Of a stretch of DNA of 14,505 nucleotides, positions 6,475 to 13,504 are shown piece after piece (position 1 is the stretch's first letter; each line of letters opens with the position of its first letter). A program made the position numbers and the translations under genes. The stretch covers positions 1-14,505 of the forward strand of contig DIUH01000351.1 of the NCBI GenBank assembly GCA_002428205.1, in the 5' to 3' direction. The notes under the pieces were generated by a model, which made no database searches, had not been told where the DNA came from, and worked only from the letters and a program-made list of their open reading frames with translations. This DNA is from Planctomycetaceae bacterium UBA6163 (lineage in GTDB: Bacteria; Planctomycetota; Planctomycetia; Pirellulales; Pirellulaceae).

Positions 6475-9306
6475 CTAACGTTGGCGGCGCGAGTCATCAC
6501 GGGATCGGCTTCGCGAAGAATCATTGCGGCGGGAATTGCGGCTGGTATCAACCGATTCGCCATTGAGAGTTCGTAGGATCATTTCCAGGTCAACGCCGTC
6601 CTTTGCAGGAATCACTTCGACAACCTGTTCGCTCTTTGAATCGATCGACTTGACCAATAGTTCAACTTCGGCGAACAACGCGTCGGGTGCGGTGATCACG
6701 ATTGAGTTGCTCGGTTCGTGTGCGGCCACGGTCATCCCAGGCATTCGTCCCCGCGTCGGTTTTTCGGCAACTTCACGACGTTGATCATCCACCGAACGAC
6801 TGGAATCGTTGGATCGTGTGTCGGTCGCGCGGTTTTCGGATTGACCGCTTTGCTGGGGGGCTTGTGGGTTGGCAACGATCCGATTGGCGAACGCCTGCTT
6901 GATCATCTCTGCAACTTCGGTCGCCTTAGTGTAGGTCAGTTCGATGACGTGTGATCGGCCGAAAGTTTCGATATCCGTAATGCTGCTGCCCTTATCGACA
7001 ATCTTCATATACTCGTCGATCACAGCGATATCTTCGGTTGTCCCTTGGACGATCAAACGATTCAGTCGCGCATCGGAAACGATCGTTGCCGTGCCGGCGG
7101 TTACGGTCGTTACCCCTTCTTTGTTCCAGGTCAAACTGCCTGTGTATGAACCGCTCGTAAATCGCGTCGATCCACCATTGATCAGCGTACCGCCGACCGG
7201 AGGTGCCAACGATCGCCCCCCATCGAGCAAGTCGGCCAGCATTTTTACAGCATCTTCGGCGTTAACATACTTGAGATAGTAAATGACTGGCGGTGAAGGT
7301 GTTTTGCGAGCCGATTCGGCAACTTCCAGTAGGTGATTCTGGAACCGATCGAGCGCATCAAGGTCATTGGATTGCAGCATGATTCCCTCGGGAATCAATT
7401 GCCCTCGAATCGCAGAGTCTTTTGTTTGTTTTGTCGGCGTTGTTGTGACACATTCACCGTCAACAGTCTCTGTAGTTACCGATACGAGAGCTTCCGCGGC
7501 ATCGATAGCGTCAGTGTCGAGTGGCTTGAGGTGCGGGATGCCCCCGGCTTCGAATCGATCTTCAGGTCCGGATGGCACCTTGATCGGCGCAGATACGGGG
7601 CGACCGTTTGGGGAATCCGAATGAATCACCCGTTCGATCGGCCCTGGTTGGTCTGGCATGAAATCGGCAGGGGGCAAAATCAAAACGCGATTATCACCCT
7701 GCCAGATTCGCCCCGCGGTTTCCAGAACCTGTTGGCGACTTTGACCGCGAAGCGGCAAAACGCGAATCGGTTGGCCAATCGCTTTGCGAACATCAAGATT
7801 TGCGACCATCTGTTTGATTTGATCGATTTGGGCTGTCGTGCCGCGGACAAACAAACGTCGATTGCCCGGATCGGCGTCAACCTTTGGCCCCGGTGGTAAT
7901 ACTTCATCGCCACCGCGTCGGTCTCGAGAAGTTGATAACGAGTCGGTTGTCTTAAACATTTCGCCAATCAGATTGACAACGAAATAGGGATCAATGCTAT
8001 TGAGATCGATCACCGCGAAATCGATCGCGGGTGCCTGCATTTCTTTGATCGTGGTGTCGATCACTTGATGTATGGAATCATCTGCATAAGCGACGATACT
8101 TTTCGTGCTCGGCTGCATCGACAATCGCAATGAGTTTCCTTCGAGGATCGTTTGCAAAACATTATAAACATCTTGCAAGTTGTCACCCGTGATCGGGTAG
8201 GAACGTAACTTCATATCCGTAGTCGGCTTGGCCGTTTCATCGGAGACATCCAAAATCTTTATGAAGGATTCAAGTCGATTAACCTTATCGGGTAATCCTG
8301 TCACAAAAAGATTTTGGCCACTGAAGTCGGTCGAAATGCTGATCTCTGGGCCTTCGGTTGCCCCCGACGCCAGGCCGATATGCGATCCCGCGACCATCAT
8401 CACCGTCGCCACGTCAACGTGACGCAGTTCAAACCGCCGCACAATCGATTCGGTTTCGGGTACATCCAATGCTTGCAAAACCGCAAGCACACTTTTCACC
8501 TTGCCGGCGGTCTCTGTCACAATCAATTGATTCGACTTTGGCAACAGCACGGGCGCGATCATCAGCGACAAGGGTTTTAATTCGGCAAGTGCCTCGTCGG
8601 CGACCACCTTCCCTAACGGCACCATGCATTTAACGATCTCGTGTTCGGATCGTTGATCCAATTCGGTGACGGGTGTAGGGGTCGCAAGTGCATCAAGTTG
8701 CTGCAGACTGCGAGGGTCGACCAAGCTGATGGCTGAAAGCAATGTGCCGCGCTTAACAATCGAATAGCCTTGCGGGATCAGGAACAGGTTAATTCGCGAA
8801 ATCGCTTCATCGATCGTGAAGTCACTCGGGTCGGAATAGGTGAAACTGCCGGCGGGCAAATCGCCGACATGCAACGCCATACCCGATTCGTCCGCCAGCC
8901 AATTAAGAACTTCTCGCCAGGGAGCGCCACTGAACGAGAAACGAAAACGGACATCGCCGGGCTTGAGCGTCGGATTCGGTTCGGTCGGAGCGTCTTCGTC
9001 ACTGACGGACTTCACCGACGATGGATCGATCGGTTGGGATCCGTCCGCCAATGCGATGGGCGCTGAGTCACTGGGCGCGGGCTCCGTAAAGCCAGCGGAC
9101 TCAGCGGGTACGGGTAGGTCATCCGCAAGAGAGTCCGTGATGGTGCAAAGCATCAACAGGGACACCAAAAGTGGGGCAGCGAAAGCCAGGCGCCAAGAAA
9201 GGCAACGGACCGCCTGGGCTAAAGCTTTTGAGTTCGAACATTCCCCGATGGACACAGATTTCACTTGAGCGGCCCCTGAAAAAAGTATGGTTTCGCTGCA
9301 ATTCAT
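6475..9306 (-). CDS. Secretin N-domain repeat protein without recognisable secretin barrel
   Basis: A 943-residue exported protein with a hydrophobic segment at residues ~39-57 and SLADD after it. Residues ~120-195 resemble a secretin/TonB short N-terminal (STN-like) domain. Repeated secretin-N (N1/N2-like) modules follow, each with a beta-alpha-beta pattern ending in RLxVxGTxxxIxxIxxxVxxLD; examples are SNQLIVTETAGKVKSVLAVL (259-278), RRLFVRGTTAQIDQIKQMV (483-501), NRLIVQGTTEDIAVIDEYM (749-767) and NSIVITAPDALFAEVELLV (867-885). The conserved C-terminal secretin channel domain of GspD/PilQ is not visible; the protein instead ends in a Ser/Arg/Asp-rich tail (917-943). The ATG at 9306 lacks a Shine-Dalgarno, while GTG at 9264 has AGGGG eight bases upstream, so the true start may be 14 codons later. 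It probably forms a periplasmic ring or scaffold; calling it a functional secretin would go too far. Confidence 0.85.
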   Translation of the reverse strand: MNCSETILFSGAAQVKSVSIGECSNSKALAQAVRCLSWRLAFAAPLLVSLLMLCTITDSLADDLPVPAESAGFTEPAPSDSAPIALADGSQPIDPSSVKSVSDEDAPTEPNPTLKPGDVRFRFSFSGAPWREVLNWLADESGMALHVGDLPAGSFTYSDPSDFTIDEAISRINLFLIPQGYSIVKRGTLLSAISLVDPRSLQQLDALATPTPVTELDQRSEHEIVKCMVPLGKVVADEALAELKPLSLMIAPVLLPKSNQLIVTETAGKVKSVLAVLQALDVPETESIVRRFELRHVDVATVMMVAGSHIGLASGATEGPEISISTDFSGQNLFVTGLPDKVNRLESFIKILDVSDETAKPTTDMKLRSYPITGDNLQDVYNVLQTILEGNSLRLSMQPSTKSIVAYADDSIHQVIDTTIKEMQAPAIDFAVIDLNSIDPYFVVNLIGEMFKTTDSLSTSRDRRGGDEVLPPGPKVDADPGNRRLFVRGTTAQIDQIKQMVANLDVRKAIGQPIRVLPLRGQSRQQVLETAGRIWQGDNRVLILPPADFMPDQPGPIERVIHSDSPNGRPVSAPIKVPSGPEDRFEAGGIPHLKPLDTDAIDAAEALVSVTTETVDGECVTTTPTKQTKDSAIRGQLIPEGIMLQSNDLDALDRFQNHLLEVAESARKTPSPPVIYYLKYVNAEDAVKMLADLLDGGRSLAPPVGGTLINGGSTRFTSGSYTGSLTWNKEGVTTVTAGTATIVSDARLNRLIVQGTTEDIAVIDEYMKIVDKGSSITDIETFGRSHVIELTYTKATEVAEMIKQAFANRIVANPQAPQQSGQSENRATDTRSNDSSRSVDDQRREVAEKPTRGRMPGMTVAAHEPSNSIVITAPDALFAEVELLVKSIDSKSEQVVEVIPAKDGVDLEMILRTLNGESVDTSRNSRRNDSSRSRSRDDSRRQR

Positions 9307-9691
9307 GGATAATTTCGATAAATGACTGACAGGCGGGAATAAATGTTTGGCTGGAGCATTGAACTTTATGGGTTAGCCAAGTTCCGCGAACGCTATGTGC
9401 TTTGCCGCGCGAATCGTCTCTCGTGGGCTCGACGCAACGCGCCCCGACGAAACCTTAATCACGGGATTTACAACGACAGTTGCACACGCAGGTCGCAACT
9501 GATCAAGGTGGGTGGGTAGGCAGGGTAAGGATTAGGTGATTCCGAAACCAAAACAGACGGAAACGACCCGGTCTTCAACGTAGAGCCTAGCGTCCACGGC
9601 CCTTGGTGTCAATCTTTTCTGCCGCTGGCGAGCCTGATCCCCTGTGCCTGGGGGGCGAGAGCCTTTGCCTAAAAAGTACTAGTCTGATGCT
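9307..9691. other. 385-bp gene-poor intergenic region
   Basis: The region lies between the stop of the FAD oxidoreductase gene and the start of the secretin-domain gene, both on the minus strand, and presumably carries the latter's promoter. No tRNA, clear promoter or intrinsic terminator was recognised. A weak CCCC/GGGG stem around 9639-9653 has no T-run on either side. A 58-codon plus-strand frame (9343-9519) with an Arg-rich, unfamiliar product is open but unconvincing. Confidence 0.5.
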
Positions 9692-11428
9692 TTAGTTCGG
9701 CCAACGTATTTCAACGCCCTGCGATTGCAGTTTGGATTGAAAGTTGGCCAATTGCAGAGGCAGTTCGCGGATTTCGCGAGGTGTTCGCTGCGTTCTGATC
9801 GCCTGGCTGGCAAGACCGCCGGCTGCCTCGCCGATACCCCATTCTACGGGATGCAATCGGTAGCAACCGCCGGTCATATGTGTCACACCGATGTTTTTGC
9901 AAGCGGCGATCAAGTTTGAAACCCGCTGTGGAATCAGGGCACCGAGCGGAACTTCAAATGGCAGGGTGGCAAAGTCGATGTAGTTATTGCCTGCGGTTGT
10001 GGGGTGCAAATCGATCGCGTAACTGCCCACCCCGACGGAATCGGTAAAGCTGGCCGCTCGCAAGCCGTTGCCACTGTCGCCGGTGATCAGCGCACGTTGC
10101 TCGCGACCGACGTGTTGCTCCAGAACGGTGAACATGGCACGGATTCGCCGCGACTCGCGGACGTACGGATATTTGGCGACCCCGGTTTCGGTTCCCAACA
10201 AATCATCGCGCAACCGCAGGCCGGGAAAACCTTGGCCACCGTCGGGACGCGGCGCCTCGGTCTGCAACCAATACATCAATGACAGGCTCAATTGGGTGGC
10301 CCGTGCGATCGCTTGCTGACGCTGTTGGTCTGTGACACCGACCAGGTTGCCCAGTAAGTAATCATTTTGCGGCCAATTCACTAGAATGATGTCGCCCTTG
10401 TAAGCCCCGTCTTGAAACTGCGACACATCTATCAATCTTCGATAGGTCCATAAATTGATAACACCGCCGGGACGTTTTCCGGTGGGATCAAAACCGAGCG
10501 TTTTGGGCACTCCGGTGCTGGGATGAGTATAAGTGAAGTCGAGCAGTTTGCCGGGCCAAGGAGGCGTCAAATCTGGTACATACGATTTCCAAAAATCATA
10601 TTCCGCCGGCTTGTCAATCCGATGATCTTCACCTGCAACATGGTCGATCGCAAAACACATCGTGAAGGCTTGTTGATTTGCCGGATCGGCGTTTTCCAAT
10701 GCATGCATCTCGCCCGTCTCGGCCTTCGATTCAGCTCCTGTGACGAACTCGGTGTTGGTCAGTGGGAGGGCGTCGCCGAGTTCAGTCGCATCGATGAAGT
10801 ACGGCGCAACGAGTGTGCGGTGATTGCCACTGCGGGTTGATTTGACCGAAATTGAATTAACATGATCCGCACTAACGTCAGCAGCCACCAAGCGGTGTTC
10901 GAGCAAGAGCGTCAATTGGCCACTGCTGATCCACGGCGCGAACCATTGCAACAGCACCGCAAGGGCGACACGTGGCTCATGACATAACCGCGACACACTG
11001 CCGTTTCCCGGGTTCAATAGCGGGTTGTTCCGTGCAGCATCGGTTAAAGGATAATGATCACGATAGTAGTCGCGAATGCGTGTCCGCAACTGGCGATACG
11101 AGGCGTTCGCCCCATGAGTCTCTATCTTGCTATGTTCGTCTGGCGGAACGGCCTGGGACGTCAATTGCCCACCGATCCAGTCGGTTTCTTCCGTCATTAC
11201 GACCCGCAACCCATCACGCAGAACGCTCAGGGCCGCCGCACAACCGCCTAGACCGCCACCCAGGATCACCACATCGGTGCGCAGTTCGCTTGTCGTGGAT
11301 CCGGTCGATCGGCCACCAGGACCTTCGGCAGACTGTTCCGCAAGCAACTTGACGGCATCCGCAGAAAGCCAACCGCTAGCCGACATTGCGGCAACTGAAC
11401 TCAAAAAACGACGACGATTGTAAGCCAC
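9692..11428 (-). CDS. Tat-exported FAD-dependent oxidoreductase
   Basis: A 578-residue protein with a twin-arginine signal (NRRRFLSSVAAMSASGWLSADA, residues 4-25), so probably folded with its cofactor before export. The dinucleotide-binding motif VVILGGGLGGCAAALSVLRDG (53-73, GGGLGG at 57-62) and the following ETDWIGGQLTSQAVPPDEH are typical of the FAD_oxidored (PF12831-type) family; the C-terminal part has YPYVRESRRIRAMF, GVGSYAIDLHPTT, VPLGALIP and THMTGGCYRLHPVEWGIGEAAGGLA. Length is normal and the protein looks intact. It is a relative of the truncated protein at the left edge but lacks the golvesin-like tail. The start is fixed by the Tat motif four codons in. Downstream on the same strand, after 385 bp, is the secretin-domain gene, too distant to assume one transcript. 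Substrate unknown. Confidence 0.92.
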   Translation of the reverse strand: MAYNRRRFLSSVAAMSASGWLSADAVKLLAEQSAEGPGGRSTGSTTSELRTDVVILGGGLGGCAAALSVLRDGLRVVMTEETDWIGGQLTSQAVPPDEHSKIETHGANASYRQLRTRIRDYYRDHYPLTDAARNNPLLNPGNGSVSRLCHEPRVALAVLLQWFAPWISSGQLTLLLEHRLVAADVSADHVNSISVKSTRSGNHRTLVAPYFIDATELGDALPLTNTEFVTGAESKAETGEMHALENADPANQQAFTMCFAIDHVAGEDHRIDKPAEYDFWKSYVPDLTPPWPGKLLDFTYTHPSTGVPKTLGFDPTGKRPGGVINLWTYRRLIDVSQFQDGAYKGDIILVNWPQNDYLLGNLVGVTDQQRQQAIARATQLSLSLMYWLQTEAPRPDGGQGFPGLRLRDDLLGTETGVAKYPYVRESRRIRAMFTVLEQHVGREQRALITGDSGNGLRAASFTDSVGVGSYAIDLHPTTAGNNYIDFATLPFEVPLGALIPQRVSNLIAACKNIGVTHMTGGCYRLHPVEWGIGEAAGGLASQAIRTQRTPREIRELPLQLANFQSKLQSQGVEIRWPN

Positions 11429-11547
11429 GGAAGCTCGCTTGATTGTTAACTCATGTAAAACCGCAAGGCAGTGGCCAGCGGATGCCTTAAGTCGACCAGT
11501 TGATCGATTTAAATCTTACACGAGTTCATGGCAGTTTGCGTCTGAAC

Positions 11548-11593
11548 GCGATGCGAGAGCGATGATTTTCGCGATGCGAGAGCGATGATTTTC
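11548..11593. repeat. Two perfect 23-bp tandem direct repeats
   Basis: Positions 11548-11570 and 11571-11593 are identical, head-to-tail, with no spacer; each starts GCGATGCGAGAGCGATG and ends ATTTTC. A shorter partial copy (AGAGCGATG) follows at 11596-11604. The repeats lie between the start of the FAD oxidoreductase gene (11428) and the 3' end of the 38-residue gene. Confidence 0.9.
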
Positions 11594-11596
11594 AGA

Positions 11597-11616
11597 GAGC
11601 GATGGCACGATCGCTC
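11597..11616 (-). terminator. Hairpin overlapping the stop of the 38-residue gene, possible transcript 3' end
   Basis: Read on the minus strand, GAGCGAT CGTGCC ATCGCTC forms a 7-bp stem with a 6-base loop and overlaps the TGA (11615-11617). No long U-run follows, only TCTGAAAATC, so it is not a classical intrinsic terminator. It may instead stabilise an RNA end or act with the adjacent tandem repeats, whose copies of ATCGCTC offer alternative right arms. Confidence 0.4.
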
Positions 11617-11731
11617 ATGCGCACCCGCGGGAGATGATGAAAATGATTACCAGCAGTGTGATTGGAACCCCCAACAAGTAGGCGATGCCGTATTTGACTA
11701 ATCCACGTCGGTTATTCCAATGCGACTTCAT
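11615..11731 (-). CDS. 38-residue single-span membrane protein
   Basis: A short frame starting ATG AAG TCG CAT and ending TGC GCA TGA. The product begins MKSHWNNRRGLVKYGIAYLL, giving a charged, Arg/Lys-containing head, then a strongly hydrophobic stretch (about residues 15-33, GIAYLLGVPITLLVIIFII) and a short SRGCA tail. This is a positive-inside single transmembrane segment rather than random translation. An AGGG lies about ten bases before the ATG. It is 131 bp downstream of the pyridoxamine-oxidase-like gene on the same strand and 186 bp upstream of the FAD oxidoreductase gene. NNRRGLxKY followed by a GVP-containing hydrophobic span reminds me of small planctomycete membrane proteins, but I cannot name a family. 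Its shortness means automated callers may have skipped it. Confidence 0.6.
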   Translation of the reverse strand: MKSHWNNRRGLVKYGIAYLLGVPITLLVIIFIISRGCA

Positions 11732-11862
11732 TCTTTTTGCCCTGGCTATAAAGATATGTTGCTTTTACCGAACTCTTTGTTCGTTTTAATTTTTAGACCA
11801 TTAGCCGCAATTTCTGTTCCAAAGAACAAGTCTCTCGAATTCGATGTTCAGCGGCCACGCAA

Positions 11863-12357
11863 CTACACTTTCGAATTAACTTCATCATCGATCACGGGGG
11901 GTGAGTTTTCGGAATATGCTAACCCGGCTTTTGTTACATACTTCCATCCACTCAAGCCCGCCTTGTCCCAGTATTCACCTGTTCGAGGGATGATGTGTAA
12001 TAGCACAATCTCCGGATCTTCGACTCCGTCTGGAAACCAGGTCCGCCAGGAATCTTTCCACAGTTTTTCTAACATCACACGGTTGTCGATGACGGAGGCG
12101 TCGGCTGCGAGATAGACAAATTGGTCGCTGTCTTGCATCGTAACGCCGACATCGGTCGAAGCTTTAATCTCCATCACTTTGCTTGATTGGCGATCAGTCA
12201 CAAACCAAAGACTTCCGTCGTCTTCCACCTTCGCGATTGCCATCGGCCGCGCGTCGAGTCGTGTGCCGTCGTGTGTCACCAACATGGCGTTCTCAAAGTG
12301 ATGCATTAGGTCGACGAGTTTTTTGGACGTTTCTACAGGGTTCATGACTTTGTCCAT
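11863..12357 (-). CDS. Pyridoxamine 5'-phosphate oxidase-fold protein (general stress protein 26-like)
   Basis: A 164-residue protein with the split-barrel flavin-binding fold of the PPOX superfamily, closest to the general-stress-protein-26 type (Pyrid_ox_like, PF16242). Landmarks are AMLVTHDGTRLDARPMAIAKVEDDGSLWFVTDRQSSKV (24-61), YLAADASVIDNRVMLEKLWKDSWRTWFPDG (82-111) and the family's closing block DPEIVLLHIIPRTGEYWD (114-131). Length is typical. These are cytoplasmic, probably FMN- or F420-type flavin-binding proteins of ill-defined function; the true PNP oxidase activity of PdxH should not be assumed. ATG at 12357 is used; an ATG four codons later (12345) is equally possible, and neither has an obvious Shine-Dalgarno. 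It is transcribed divergently from the small membrane protein gene at 12590. Confidence 0.9.
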   Translation of the reverse strand: MDKVMNPVETSKKLVDLMHHFENAMLVTHDGTRLDARPMAIAKVEDDGSLWFVTDRQSSKVMEIKASTDVGVTMQDSDQFVYLAADASVIDNRVMLEKLWKDSWRTWFPDGVEDPEIVLLHIIPRTGEYWDKAGLSGWKYVTKAGLAYSENSPPVIDDEVNSKV

Positions 12358-12589
12358 TGAGTGTTTTCAGCGACCTGCGGCGCTGAGAAACGAAGGTTTG
12401 CTCGCACGGATCGCTGGTTTGTTCCAACGCAGAACAGGTAAGAGGTGCAATCCATGTACCACCCAAGACTTAAATGGGCGGCATGGCAATTGCTTCACTT
12501 ATAACGAACTGTTGTTTAATGCTAGGCACTATTTTGGCGAATGGTGCGTCACTGGCACCCGATTTCATTCTTTGGTGGGAGGTTCGTTT
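12358..12589. promoter_or_regulatory. Divergent intergenic region, presumed promoters for both flanking genes
   Basis: These 232 bp separate the minus-strand PPOX-fold gene from the plus-strand membrane protein gene, so at least two promoters are expected here. A reading frame extends back through it on the plus strand, but its translation lacks any recognisable feature. No confident -35/-10 pair could be picked. The only firm site is GGGAGG at 12577-12582, seven bases before ATG 12590. Confidence 0.4.
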
Positions 12590-12859
12590 ATGCGTGCCGT
12601 GATCATCGTTGCATTTTTGATCCTGATTCTCGTGGCGATCGGTTGGCTGAGGTTCTTTTCGCCTGATGGCGACCCAGCCGTGCAGATCGATACCGACAAA
12701 GTTCAAGAAGACACTTCGGCGTTTGTGGAAGAGTCGAAACGGATTGTGGGTGATGCGGCCGAAGCGATCGACCGGCGACGAAAAAGCGATACAGCTGTAC
12801 CGTTGGCACCTCGGACGCCAGGCGACGCAGACGGTGGCGCCGAACCGGCACAGCCGTGA
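12590..12859 (+). CDS. Small single-span membrane protein, unknown function
   Basis: An 89-residue protein. The frame is open far upstream (to 12323), but the ATG at 12590 is preceded at seven bases by GGGAGG (12577-12582), one of the few strong Shine-Dalgarno sites in the window, and is followed at once by a transmembrane or signal-anchor segment (RAVIIVAFLILILVAIGWL, residues 2-20). The remaining ~68 residues are hydrophilic: an acidic segment (IDTDKVQEDTSAFVEESKRIV, possibly helical), a basic cluster DRRRK and a Pro/Ala/Gly-rich end. I do not recognise the family. Topology would be a cytoplasmic stub with the hydrophilic part outside, or the reverse; the single Arg at residue 2 favours the former. 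Confidence 0.72.
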   Translation: MRAVIIVAFLILILVAIGWLRFFSPDGDPAVQIDTDKVQEDTSAFVEESKRIVGDAAEAIDRRRKSDTAVPLAPRTPGDADGGAEPAQP

Positions 12860-13147
12860 CGCGATCTTGAACCGCGATCTTGACCCACCGTGGCTCGGCG
12901 TTTCGCGGCTTTTGCTGGCCAGATGTTTCGGTGCGTATTGCGGAGTGTCTGGCTGGCAACGATTCGACGCTTCAGTTAGCCAAGCTTTCTCCCCCCCCGT
13001 CCTGTTCGCCGGTACGATCTGCTATTCTTGGGGTAATCGAGCTCGATGCGGAATCGCTGCGGCATTGCATCCGTCAGTTGGGCGGGCTTGCGCGATGTGT
13101 TTTCCGTCAATCGGTTTTATCACTCCTGAACTGCAGCTGAATCAACG

Positions 13148-13471
13148 ATGACCAGCCAAAGACGCGGCTTTTATCGAATCGAATATCCGGCGGGTGTTCA
13201 ACCAATCATGTCGGTCAATGGCTCCAAGTGTTCTGTTTTGGAACTTTCCGAAGGTGGCGGGCGAGTGCCTACTAGCGAAGCAAAGTCTGCTTGGTTTAAA
13301 CGTGGTGTCGAAACATCGATCGAGTTTCAGTGCGGACGAACTATAGTGACTGAGGCGACGTTGATCCGAGTCGATTCCGACCAGATCGTGTTGCGTTTTT
13401 TGCCTCCGGTTCCTTTGCCGATCATTATCGAAGAACAACGCCTACTGATCGTCCAATTCCCGAAGGATTGA
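13148..13471 (+). CDS. PilZ domain protein, candidate c-di-GMP receptor
   Basis: A 107-residue single-domain protein. The N-terminus MTSQRRGFYRIEYP contains the PilZ RxxxR motif (R6-GFY-R10, extended by R5). The second motif, normally [D/N]xSxxG, appears as E32-L-S-E-G-G37 in VLELSEGGGRV, with Glu in place of Asp/Asn. The later beta-strands ATLIRVDSDQIVLRFLPPVPLPI fit the PilZ barrel, and the total length equals one domain. c-di-GMP binding is therefore likely but the Glu substitution makes it less certain. The ATG at 13148 puts the RxxxR motif at the very N-terminus, as is common in stand-alone PilZ proteins. It precedes the PQQ beta-propeller gene by 33 bp on the same strand. A weak CGAA/TTCG stem followed by eight T's at its 3' end might attenuate read-through. 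Confidence 0.75.
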   Translation: MTSQRRGFYRIEYPAGVQPIMSVNGSKCSVLELSEGGGRVPTSEAKSAWFKRGVETSIEFQCGRTIVTEATLIRVDSDQIVLRFLPPVPLPIIIEEQRLLIVQFPKD

Positions 13472-13486
13472 GTTCGTTTTTTTTGT
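13462..13486 (+). terminator. Weak stem plus T-run after the PilZ gene
   Basis: CGAAGGATTGAGTTCG (4-bp stem, 8-base loop) spans the PilZ stop and is followed by TTTTTTTT and further T-rich sequence up to 13497. The T-run is striking, but the stem is too short to be a convincing intrinsic terminator. Confidence 0.3.
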
Positions 13487-13504
13487 TTTGGTTTTTGGCG
13501 TTTT

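Noticed and set aside
7333..7899. 188-codon plus-strand frame antisense to the secretin-domain gene
   Set aside because: A shadow frame of a well-supported coding region on the other strand, with no motif of its own.
6475..9306. Calling the 943-residue protein GspD or PilQ
   Set aside because: The conserved secretin channel domain is not visible and no other type II secretion or type IV pilus genes are nearby.
9343..9519. Plus-strand 58-codon frame (MFGWSIELYGLAKFRERYV...) with a purine-rich stretch before its ATG
   Set aside because: The product is Arg-rich with no domain or membrane segment, it lies in a probable promoter region, and no conservation can be judged here.
9639..9653. CCCC/GGGG stem as a terminator for the FAD oxidoreductase gene
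   Set aside because: Only about four base pairs and no T-run on either side.
12861..12883. Repeated GCGATCTTGA (12861-12870 and 12874-12883)
   Set aside because: A short two-copy repeat just after a stop codon; too small to separate from chance.
12880..13140. 86-codon plus-strand frame between the small membrane protein and PilZ genes
   Set aside because: No recognisable domain, unusual Cys/Ser/Arg-rich composition, includes a run of eight C's, and another frame overlaps it; it reads as intergenic sequence.
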